Origin: Betaproteobacteria bacterium
GTDB lineage: Bacteria > Pseudomonadota > Gammaproteobacteria > Burkholderiales > Rhodocyclaceae
Assembly: GCA_016720065.1 (NCBI GenBank)
Contig: JADJXY010000002.1
Coordinates: 1,687,001-1,751,000, forward strand
Direction of reading: 5' to 3'
Length of the DNA stretch: 64,000 nucleotides
This document shows, piece after piece, positions 51,469 through 59,313 of this stretch (positions are counted from its first letter, which is position 1; each line of letters opens with the position of its first letter). The notes below the pieces were generated by a model, which searched no databases, had not been told where the DNA came from, and worked only from the letters and a program-made list of their open reading frames with translations. The translations under genes and the position numbers were made by a program.

Positions 51469-54378
51469 ATGAGTCCTGTTGCCGAACAACTTTCCCTCAC
51501 CGACATCCCCGCCGCACCGGCGATTCCTCCCCTCCAGGAGCAGGAAATTTCCGGCGAGGTGCTGATCGAGAAGTACGCCAAGGGCAAGGAAACCAACGTT
51601 CACGACGTGCGCAAGCGCGTGGCCTGGGCCCTGGCCCAGGTGGAGGTCGAAAAGGACCGTGGCCCCTGGGAAGCCAAGTTCCTGTGGGCCCAGGAAAACG
51701 GCTTCGTGCCTGCCGGCCGCATCAATTCCGCCGCCGGAACCGACCTCCAGGCCACCCTGATCAACTGCTTCGTGCAGCCGGTGGGCGATTCCATCGTCGA
51801 AACCACCGACGGCAAGCCCGGCATCTACACCGCTCTGGCCCAGGCCGCGGAAACCATGCGCCGGGGCGGCGGTGTCGGCTATGACTTCTCCAGCATCCGT
51901 CCCCAGGGCGCCCATGTGAAGGGCACCCAGTCCCGCGCCTCCGGCCCCGTTTCCTACATGCGCGTCTTCGACCGCTCCTGCGAGACCGTGGAATCGGCCG
52001 GCGCCCGCCGCGGCGCCCAGATGGGCGTGCTGCGCTGCGACCACCCGGACATCGAGGATTTCATCCACGCCAAGGACAAGGGCGACCTGACCAATTTCAA
52101 CATCTCCATCGGCGTCTCCGACGCCTTCATGCAGGCGGTGGATGGCGACGCCGACGTGGAACTGCTGCACCGCGCCGAGCCCAATGCGGAAATGAAGTCC
52201 TCCGGCGCCTACCAGCGGGATGACGGCCTGTGGGTCTACCGCAAGGTCAAGGCCCGCGACCTGTGGGATCAGGTGATGAAATCCACCTACGACCACGCCG
52301 AACCGGGCATCCTTTTCCTGGACCGCATGAACAAGGACAACAACCTCAATTACTGCGAAGTGATCGAGGCCACCAATCCCTGCGCCGAACAGCCCCTGCC
52401 CCCCTACGGCTGCTGCTGCCTGGGATCCATCAATCTGACCCTGTTCGTCAAGGATGCCTTCTCCGACAAGGCCGCCTTCGATTTCGACGCCTTCGGCGAA
52501 GTGGTGCGCGTCTCCACCCGCATGCTGGACAACGTCCTGGATGCCACCCACTGGCCGCTGGAGCGTCAGGCCCAGGAAGCCGCCAACAAGCGCCGCGTCG
52601 GCCTGGGCTATACCGGCCTGGGCGATGCCCTGGCCATGCTGCGCCTGCGCTACGACAAACCGGAAGCCCGCGCCATGGCGGCGCGCATTTCCGAGTACAT
52701 GCGCGACACCGCCTACCTCTATTCCGTCGATCTGGCCAAGGAGCGGGGCGCCTTTCCGCTGTTCAACGCCGAGCTGTACCTTTCCGGCGGCAATTTCGCT
52801 TCCCGCCTGCCCAACGACATCAAGACGGAAGTGAGAAAGCACGGCCTGCGCAACAGCCATCTGCTGTCCATCGCCCCCACCGGCACCATTTCGCTGGCCT
52901 TTGCCGACAACGCTTCCAACGGCATCGAACCCCCCTTCTCCTGGACCTATAGCCGCAAGAAGCGCATGCAGGATGGCACCCTCAAGGAGTATTCGGTCGA
53001 GGACTACGCCTGGCGCTACTACAAGCACATCGGCGGCGACGTGAGCAAGCTGCCCGACTACTTCGTCACCGCCCTGGAGATTTCCGCCAAGGCCCACGCC
53101 GACATGGTCGCCGCCGTGGCGCCCTTCATCGACACCTCCATTTCCAAGACGGTCAACGTCCCCGCAGACTACCCCTACAGCGACTTCCAGGATCTCTACA
53201 TGCAGGCCTGGAAGGCCGGCCTGAAGGGTCTGGCCACCTACCGGCCCAACAGCGTGCTGGGCTCCGTGCTCTCCGTCGAATCCGCCAACAGCGCCGCCAA
53301 GGCCGAGGCCGCCCCGACGCAGGACGCCAAGGCGCCCCAGGATTTCGTCACCACCGACGCCAACCGCCGCCTGGAAATCAAGAACCTGCCGGCCCCCGTG
53401 CTGGCCAGCCTGCGCTGGCCCGGCCGCCCCAGCCTGCCGGAAGGCAACCTGTGCTGGACCTACATGATCGACTCGCCCATCGGCAAGTTCGCCCTCTTCG
53501 TCGGCCATGTGGAATCGGAAGGCCGCACCTGGCCCTTCGAAGTGTGGGCCAACGGCCCCGCCGAACCCCGCGGCCTGGGCGCCGTCGCCAAGACCCTGTC
53601 CATGGACATGCGGGCCAACGACCACGGCTGGCTGGAGATGAAGCTCGAAGCCCTGGCCAGGACCCCCGGCGATTCTTTCGAACTGCCCATGCCGCCCTAC
53701 GGTGAAAGGAAGCGCGTGCCCTCCGTGGTTTCCGCCATGGCCCAGATCATCCAGTGGCGGGTCGAGCAGTTGGGCGCCCTCAGGCACGACGGCCCCACCC
53801 CGGTGAAGGACGCCCTATTCAGCACCAAGGAACCGAAGACCGGCACCGACGGCACCCTGTCCTGGACGGTCGACGTCAGCAATGCCTCCACCCAGGAAGA
53901 CTTCGTCCTAGGCCTCAAGGAAATCACCCTGCCCGACGGCGTCACCCGTCCCTACTCCATGTGGCTGGCAGGCAACTACCCCCGCGCGCTCGACGGCCTG
54001 TGCAAGCTCCTCGCCATGGACATGCGCGTCCTCGATCCGGCCTGGATCGGCATGAAGCTGCGCAAATTGCTGGACTACCCCGAGCCCCTGGGTCACTTCA
54101 TGGCCTTCATCCCGGGAACACGCAAGCAGCAGACCTACCCCTCCACGGTGGCCTACATCGCCCGCCTCATCATCCACCGCTACGCCATGCTCGGTATCCT
54201 CGACGAGGAAGGCTTCCCCCTGCAGCAGATGGGCATCCTCAAGGCCCCGGAAGACGCCAGCAACAGTGTGCTCCCCACCCAGGGCAAGCTGTGCGGCGAA
54301 TGCGGCAACCACACCATGATCAGGAAGGACGGCTGCGACTTCTGCACCGCCTGCGGCGCGGTGGGGAGCTGCGGCTAA
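51469..54378 (+). CDS. nrdJ: Adenosylcobalamin-dependent class II ribonucleotide reductase NrdJ
   Basis: Makes deoxyribonucleotides using coenzyme B12 radical chemistry, independent of oxygen. The 969-residue protein has RGGGVGYDFSSIRP, the active-site NPCAEQPLPPYGCC at residues 303-316 (thiyl Cys305), PTGTISL and the C-terminal zinc ribbon CGECGNHTM...CDFCTACGAVGSCG with the swinging cysteines. A TSCBD-type region near 600-900 is duplicated (CWTYMIDSPIGKFALFVG and LSWTVDVS). The start is the ATG at 51469 with GGAGGAG; an ATG 39 bases upstream is a weaker choice. It requires cobalamin, whose genes are not in the window. Confidence 0.96.
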   Translation: MSPVAEQLSLTDIPAAPAIPPLQEQEISGEVLIEKYAKGKETNVHDVRKRVAWALAQVEVEKDRGPWEAKFLWAQENGFVPAGRINSAAGTDLQATLINCFVQPVGDSIVETTDGKPGIYTALAQAAETMRRGGGVGYDFSSIRPQGAHVKGTQSRASGPVSYMRVFDRSCETVESAGARRGAQMGVLRCDHPDIEDFIHAKDKGDLTNFNISIGVSDAFMQAVDGDADVELLHRAEPNAEMKSSGAYQRDDGLWVYRKVKARDLWDQVMKSTYDHAEPGILFLDRMNKDNNLNYCEVIEATNPCAEQPLPPYGCCCLGSINLTLFVKDAFSDKAAFDFDAFGEVVRVSTRMLDNVLDATHWPLERQAQEAANKRRVGLGYTGLGDALAMLRLRYDKPEARAMAARISEYMRDTAYLYSVDLAKERGAFPLFNAELYLSGGNFASRLPNDIKTEVRKHGLRNSHLLSIAPTGTISLAFADNASNGIEPPFSWTYSRKKRMQDGTLKEYSVEDYAWRYYKHIGGDVSKLPDYFVTALEISAKAHADMVAAVAPFIDTSISKTVNVPADYPYSDFQDLYMQAWKAGLKGLATYRPNSVLGSVLSVESANSAAKAEAAPTQDAKAPQDFVTTDANRRLEIKNLPAPVLASLRWPGRPSLPEGNLCWTYMIDSPIGKFALFVGHVESEGRTWPFEVWANGPAEPRGLGAVAKTLSMDMRANDHGWLEMKLEALARTPGDSFELPMPPYGERKRVPSVVSAMAQIIQWRVEQLGALRHDGPTPVKDALFSTKEPKTGTDGTLSWTVDVSNASTQEDFVLGLKEITLPDGVTRPYSMWLAGNYPRALDGLCKLLAMDMRVLDPAWIGMKLRKLLDYPEPLGHFMAFIPGTRKQQTYPSTVAYIARLIIHRYAMLGILDEEGFPLQQMGILKAPEDASNSVLPTQGKLCGECGNHTMIRKDGCDFCTACGAVGSCG

Positions 54379-54411
54379 GCGGTCTGCACCGACAGAGCCC
54401 TCCCGACCGGG

Positions 54412-54444
54412 AAGCCCCAAGGCGGACGCCTTGGGGCTTTTTCA
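54412..54444 (+). terminator. Strong rho-independent terminator after nrdJ
   Basis: Perfect 12-bp stem AAGCCCCAAGGC - GGAC - GCCTTGGGGCTT, followed by TTTC-type T-run. Confidence 0.95.
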
Positions 54445-54571
54445 TGCGGCAGCGCACCTTACTGTGTCATTGCACAATCGCTATTGCACGTCACCATGAT
54501 TTCGTAGCAGGTGCTTCCTGCCCGATTCGGCGAGCCCCAAGGCATTCCCGAAGCGTATAACTTTTGGCTTA

Positions 54572-54826
54572 TTGCATTCCAAAGAAAACCCTACGCGGCA
54601 GCCGGATTGGGGCCTGCTCTATGATGCGGATGGTGGCATCAAGGGCTTGTTCAGCCTTCACGATGGCCAGCCCATCAAGCAGGGGAGCTTTCGCCCCGCC
54701 GACGCGATTCTCTCCGGGGCTCGCAGCTTCCGGGACTGGCATTTCATCTACGAACCCCCAACGCCTCAAGCGACCCCAGGCAACGGTGCCGCAGTTCCTT
54801 CTGGAAAACCGGCGGGTTTGCCTTGA
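54572..54826 (+). CDS. Possible small protein, weakly supported
   Basis: An 84-codon frame from a TTG, containing DWGLLYDADGGIKGLFSLHD and SFRDWHFIYEPPTP, which look protein-like, but there is no ribosome site and the opposite strand is also open. It may be a gene fragment. The rest of 54445-54850 shows no supported gene. Confidence 0.25.
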   Translation: MHSKENPTRQPDWGLLYDADGGIKGLFSLHDGQPIKQGSFRPADAILSGARSFRDWHFIYEPPTPQATPGNGAAVPSGKPAGLP

Positions 54827-54850
54827 AATGGGACTGATTTATCCATGCAA

Positions 54851-54870
54851 ATCGATTCGTTCGCATCGAT
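54851..54870. promoter_or_regulatory. Candidate HipB operator 1
   Basis: ATCGAT-TCGTTCGC-ATCGAT: two 6-bp boxes 8 bases apart, 115 bp before the hipB ATG, and the same layout as at 54952. HipB of E. coli binds paired 5-bp boxes with an 8-bp spacer. Confidence 0.6.
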
Positions 54871-54951
54871 TATGGCATTCGTGGCATCGACACTAACAGA
54901 AACGAAGCGATAGCATCGTTTTTGTTGACATTTGCTCACAGCCCGCCAAGA

Positions 54952-54971
54952 ATCGATGCATTCAAATCGAT
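54952..54971. promoter_or_regulatory. Candidate HipB operator 2
   Basis: ATCGAT-GCATTCAA-ATCGAT with the same 8-base spacer, ending 13 bp before the hipB ATG. Position overlapping the ribosome site region and promoter fits autoregulation. A further imperfect palindrome lies at 54901-54920. Confidence 0.65.
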
Positions 54972-54984
54972 TTTCGAGGCGATC

Positions 54985-55320
54985 ATGCTCGTTCCCATTC
55001 CCTCCCCCCAGGAGCTTGGCCTCGTGCTTCGGGCCACCCGCAAGGCCCAGGGCCTGCGCCTCGACGACCTGGCTGGAAGCGCCAGCGTAGGCCATGTGTT
55101 TGCGCGGGAAGCCGAACATGGCAAGGAAACCCTACAATTGGGCAAAGTGCTCGCCCTGTTGGTGGAACTGGGCATCCGCCTCCAGGCCGACATGCCCGAC
55201 ACCGCCATTGAAGAGCTTTTGCGACTGCGCCAAACGGGCCTGCGGCCCCTCAAGCGCCAGCGGCTCAAGCAGGCGACGCCAAAACACAAAGGCACGCCCA
55301 AGCCGCCAGTGAAGCCATGA
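54985..55320 (+). CDS. hipB: HipB-like antitoxin, HTH-XRE family
   Basis: A 111-residue protein with an XRE helix-turn-helix (SPQELGLVLRATRKAQGLRL, DDLAGSASVGHVFAREAEHG) and an extended basic tail (RLKQATPKHKGTPKPPVKP). GAGG precedes the ATG at 54985; the upstream part of the open frame overlaps the operator region. It would bind and inhibit HipA and repress its own promoter at the ATCGAT-pair sites. Overlaps hipA by four bases (ATGA). Confidence 0.9.
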   Translation: MLVPIPSPQELGLVLRATRKAQGLRLDDLAGSASVGHVFAREAEHGKETLQLGKVLALLVELGIRLQADMPDTAIEELLRLRQTGLRPLKRQRLKQATPKHKGTPKPPVKP

Positions 55321-56630
55321 CCCCGCGGGAACTGCTGGTTTCGGTGAATGACCGCCGCATCGGCGTTCTGCGCGAAGCTGACGATCTCTGGGCCTTCGCC
55401 TACGATCCCGAGTGGATCGCAGCGGATGACGCCTTCGATCTCTCTCCAGCACTGTCCCGTTCCCAAGCGGAGCACGTTGATGGCGCCAGCCAGCGCCCGG
55501 TACAGTGGTATTTTGACAACCTGCTGCCGGAAGAAGCGCTCCGTGCCATTCTCGCCAAGGAAGCCGCGCTGCCCGCCGAGGACGCCTTCGGTCTCCTGGC
55601 CTACTTTGGGGCCGAATCGGCAGGTTCCCTCATCCTGCGCCACCCCGCTATCCCCGTGCAGGAGGCTTCGGGCCTGCGGCCCCTGCCGCCAGCGGCCCTC
55701 AGCGAGCGCATCCGCCAGCTTCCCCGGGCTTCTCTCAACCAGCGAGCGGCCAAAAGGATGTCCCTCGCCGGTGCCCAGCACAAGATGGTCGTCGTGCTGC
55801 GGGACGGTGAGCTCTTCGAGCCCCTGCCAGGGACGCCTTCGACCCACATCCTCAAGCCGAACCACCCTGCGGCGGAATACCCTGCTTCGGTGATCAACGA
55901 GTTCTTCACCATGCGGCTCGCCCATCGCCTGGGCTTGGCGGTTCCCTCGGTCGCGCTGCGCTATGTTCCCGAACCTGTCTATATTGTCGAGCGCTTCGAC
56001 CGGAACTCCGGCCTTGCGCCAGAGCGCCACCACATCATCGATGCCTGCCAGCTCCTCAACAAGGCCCGCAGCTTCAAATACACCGCCGCAACCCTGGATA
56101 CCCTTGCCGCAATCGTCGCCCAATGCCGCGCCCGGGCCGCCACCCGCCTGCGGCTCTTCCGCTGGCTGCTGTTCAACACACTGGTCGGCAACGGCGACAA
56201 CCACCTGAAGAATCTGTCCTTCCACGTCACTCCCGCCGGCATCGACCTCGCTCCGGCCTACGACCTCTTGAGCACTGCAGCCTATACCACCCGGGCCTAT
56301 GCCCACGAGAAGGAGACCTGGCCCCAGGTCGAACTGGTGCTTGCCATCGGAGAAAAGCGTTTTTTCTGCGATCTCGACCGGCAGAGTTTCGTCGAAGCGG
56401 GCTTCCGGCTTGGGCTACCGCGGCAGACCGCCGCACGCGAAATCCAGCGCATGGCCGGAACCATCCTGCAACAGGCACGAGCACTGGCTGCTGCGCTGGA
56501 AAGCGAACTCGACGGAGCGGCAGGGGCAAGCCCTGATCCCAAGGTCGCAGCCCGCTTCGCCGCCGCGGACCGTCAGCTGCTGCGCGTCGTAAACCACATC
56601 GTCATCCCCGAGATGGCCGCACGCTTCTGA
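55317..56630 (+). CDS. hipA: HipA-like serine/threonine kinase toxin
   Basis: A 437-residue HipA. The N-terminal subdomain (VSVNDRRIGVL) precedes the kinase core: LAGAQHKM (phosphate loop), THILKPNH (ATP Lys), NEFFTMRLAHRLGL, YIVERFDR, catalytic NTLVGNGDNHLKNLSF and metal-binding Asp in LAPAYDLLST. E. coli HipA phosphorylates glutamyl-tRNA synthetase, giving persistence; the target here is unknown. Complete and probably active. Confidence 0.95.
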   Translation: MTPRELLVSVNDRRIGVLREADDLWAFAYDPEWIAADDAFDLSPALSRSQAEHVDGASQRPVQWYFDNLLPEEALRAILAKEAALPAEDAFGLLAYFGAESAGSLILRHPAIPVQEASGLRPLPPAALSERIRQLPRASLNQRAAKRMSLAGAQHKMVVVLRDGELFEPLPGTPSTHILKPNHPAAEYPASVINEFFTMRLAHRLGLAVPSVALRYVPEPVYIVERFDRNSGLAPERHHIIDACQLLNKARSFKYTAATLDTLAAIVAQCRARAATRLRLFRWLLFNTLVGNGDNHLKNLSFHVTPAGIDLAPAYDLLSTAAYTTRAYAHEKETWPQVELVLAIGEKRFFCDLDRQSFVEAGFRLGLPRQTAAREIQRMAGTILQQARALAAALESELDGAAGASPDPKVAARFAAADRQLLRVVNHIVIPEMAARF

Positions 56631-56998
56631 CTGTCCTGGGGATTCTTGGACCAGTTGAAACTTGGGCGGATTCACATTCCAAGCGCACCACGGCTGGCTT
56701 CCTGAAAGACTTCGTGAGGTGATCGGTAGCCGAGGCATTTGCGGGGTGATGATGATCTTTTTAACTTGCCGGGATGCACAGATATCGCCCCCAGGCCTCA
56801 CATAAATGTTGGAATGCAAGACTTGACCCCGACGCCTGACCCCGACGCCATTTTCAACGACTCAGATTCGGTCAGTGGGGTACTCCGGGAGGTTGAACTA
56901 CATTGTCACCGAATCTGGCGACCTGGTAATCGGGCGAAGTGGGCACCTGAGTCTTTCCGGTGGCGCTGATGTGGCGGCCGCCGGAGAGGCAAGATTTG
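56631..56998. other. Gene-free stretch with a 10-bp inverted repeat
   Basis: No coding frame supported. It contains a perfect inverted repeat CAGATTCGGT (56863-56872) and ACCGAATCTG (56908-56917) with a 35-base loop, and a short direct repeat CCCCGACGCC near 56829. These could be scars of an element between hipBA and the hsdM fossil; identity unknown. Confidence 0.45.
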
Positions 56999-58412
56999 TT
57001 AATGGTGAGCTTCGGTCTTGGGATGGCAGTTGGTTTGCAGGCCCTTGAGCGTTTGCGTGGTGCGCTCGCGCCAGTCGGCGAACAGGGCGTTCATGCCGTC
57101 GATGAAGGTGACGAATTCCGGGTGTTCGTAGAGGGTCGGCTTGATGGCCTGTTTGGCGACGGCCAAATCGAGATAGCCGGGGCGGCTGGCCTTGAATAGC
57201 GCCTGCCGCACTTGCGGGCAGACGGTCCAGTAGGCTTGCAGGGCATCCACGTCGCGGCGGGGAATGCCACCTTTCAGATGGCCTTCGATGTCCTGGATGT
57301 CCTCGGCCTGCTGGCTGTCGATGTAGCGCGGGATGTTGAGGTTGAAATCGTTCTTCTCGATTTCCTCGATGCTGACCATCCGGGCGTATTTTGGATTGCT
57401 GTCGTCGCGGCGGTTGAATACGTCGACGATTTGGTGGATGTCACAGTCGCGCAGGCGGTTCTTTGGACCGTCCTTCATGAATCCGGCACTGGCGTCGATC
57501 ATGAAGATGCCCTTGCGGGTGTGGGCGTTTTCCTTGTCGATGACGACGATGCACGCGCCTTTGCCGGCACTCTTGAGCGAGCGAATGATGTGCAGCAGGT
57601 AGGCGTAGTCGCCCTGCTTGGCGGGCGGGGTGCCGTAGTGCTTGAAACGCTCATGCGGATCATTGAGCGCGTCGAGGCCGGTGCTCCAGCGCATGTCGCT
57701 GAACGGGGGGTTGGCGACAACGAAGTCGAAGGTTTTCAGTTGCCCGTCGTCGCCGGTGAAACGCGGATTGGCGAGCGTGTTGCCCTGCTTGATTTCCGCC
57801 GTCGGGTTGTTGTGCAGGATCATGTTCATCCGCGCCAAGCCGGACGTGGCGGCATCCTTTTCCTGCCCGTAGAGCGTGACCTTGGCTTTCGCCTCGTCGC
57901 CGACCTTGAGCAGCGGCGAACCCGAACCGCAGGTCGGGTCGTACACCGTGGTGTCGTTGGTGGTGACCGCCTCGTGGATGCCGATGATCTGCGTCATGAT
58001 GCGGCTGACTTCCGCGGGGGTGTAGAACTGGCCCTTGCTCTTGCCGCTTTCGGCGGCGATGGCGCATCAGGTAATCGTAGGCGTCGCCGAGAATGTCGTC
58101 GCCGTCGGCGCGGTTCTTGGAAAAGTCGAGCGCCTTGTTCTCGAAGATCGAAATCAGGCTGGTCAGCCGGTCGACGATTTCCTGACCGCTGCCGAGCTTG
58201 CCCGGATCGTTGAAGTCGGGCATGTCCGACAGCTTGTTGGCGTTCGCCAGTGGTCCGATGATCTTCTTGTTGATCTGATGCCGATGTCGGACTTGCCCTT
58301 GAGCGCGACCATGTCCTTGAAGCTGGCGCCCTCGGGAATGGTGATCGGCGCGTAAGGCACACCCGCGTACTTGTCGAAGACGTATTTGACGAACAGCAGG
58401 ACGAGTACGTAA
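56999..58412 (-). pseudogene. hsdM: Type I restriction-modification methylase HsdM, decayed
   Basis: Fragments of HsdM in order on the minus strand: KYVFDKYAGVPYAPITIPEG, then INKKIIGPLANANKLSDMPD in a second frame, then GKSKGQFYTPAEVSRIMTQI in a third, with the catalytic NPPF (VVANPPFSD) and DPTCGSGSPLL. Frame breaks lie near 58275 and 58058 and are not in homopolymers. In addition LKSAGKGA is joined directly to CIVVIDKENAHTRKGIFMID, so about 45 residues are deleted. The N-terminus is also missing. No hsdR or hsdS is present, so this is a relic, not an active methylase. Confidence 0.88.
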
Positions 58413-58495
58413 TGCTCCACTCGTCGCCCAAACCGATTTTCCCACTCCCAACAGCCGGGAAGCTCCAGCCCCCCCGGCAACCCGGAACGCCCGCT

Positions 58496-59230
58496 TCACC
58501 CCCGCCGCCGCCGCGCCTCGAAGAGGCAGACGCCGGCCGCGACGGAAACGTTGAGGCTTTCCACGGCGCCGTGCATGGGGATGCGCACGAGTTGATCGCA
58601 GGTTTCGCGCGTGAGGCGGCGCAGGCCTTCGCCTTCCGCCCCCAGCACCCAGGCGGTGGCGGCGGGCCATTGGGCGGTGTAGAGGTCGCTTTCCGCTTCG
58701 CCAGCGGTGCCGACCACGGTGATGTCCCGCTCCTTCAGTTCCCGCAGGGTACGGGCCAGGTTGGTGACCATGACGTAGGGGACCGTCTCGGCGGCGCCGC
58801 TGGCGGTCTTGACGGCCACGTCGGTGAGGCCAACGGCCCGGTCCTTGGGGGCGACCACGGCGTGGGCGCCCGCGGCGTCGGCCACCCGCAGGCAGGCTCC
58901 CAGGTTGCGGGGGTCGGTGACGCCATCGAGGATGAGGAGAAAGGCGGGTTCTTCCAGGGTATCGAGGACGTCGTCCAGGTGGGCCACCTGCCGCCCGCCT
59001 TCGATGCGGGCGATGACGCCCTGGTGGCGGGCTCCGGGCACCATGCCGTCGAGGCGCCTGCCCTCGCTGGCCACGACCTTGACCCCCTGCAGCTCGGCGT
59101 GCCGCAGCAGATCCCGGGCGCGGGCGTCCTGGCGAGTGGCGTCGATGAGGATTTCCTTCACCGCCTCGGGGTCGTGGCGTAGCTTGGCGGTGACGGCGTG
59201 GAAGCCGTAGATGAAGCGCGAGGAGGACAT
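58496..59230 (-). CDS. rlmB: 23S rRNA Gm2251 2'-O-methyltransferase RlmB
   Basis: A 244-residue SpoU (SPOUT) methyltransferase. It begins MSSSRFIYGFHAVTAKLRHD, with the substrate-binding N-domain, then DGVTDPRNLGACLRVADAAG (motif 1), VLGAEGEGLRRLT (motif 2) and IPMHGAVESLNVSVAAGVCL (motif 3) forming the SAM knot. It methylates G2251 in the peptidyl-transferase P loop. Start at 59230 fits the family. It sits behind rnr, the usual rnr-rlmB pair. Confidence 0.96.
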   Translation of the reverse strand: MSSSRFIYGFHAVTAKLRHDPEAVKEILIDATRQDARARDLLRHAELQGVKVVASEGRRLDGMVPGARHQGVIARIEGGRQVAHLDDVLDTLEEPAFLLILDGVTDPRNLGACLRVADAAGAHAVVAPKDRAVGLTDVAVKTASGAAETVPYVMVTNLARTLRELKERDITVVGTAGEAESDLYTAQWPAATAWVLGAEGEGLRRLTRETCDQLVRIPMHGAVESLNVSVAAGVCLFEARRRRG

Positions 59231-59313
59231 GGCGGCGGGAGGAAGGGAGCGAGGGCGCGAGTCTACCACCGCCACCGACCCCGGGCGGCGGCGAGTGAAT
59301 CATGACCGGGCAC

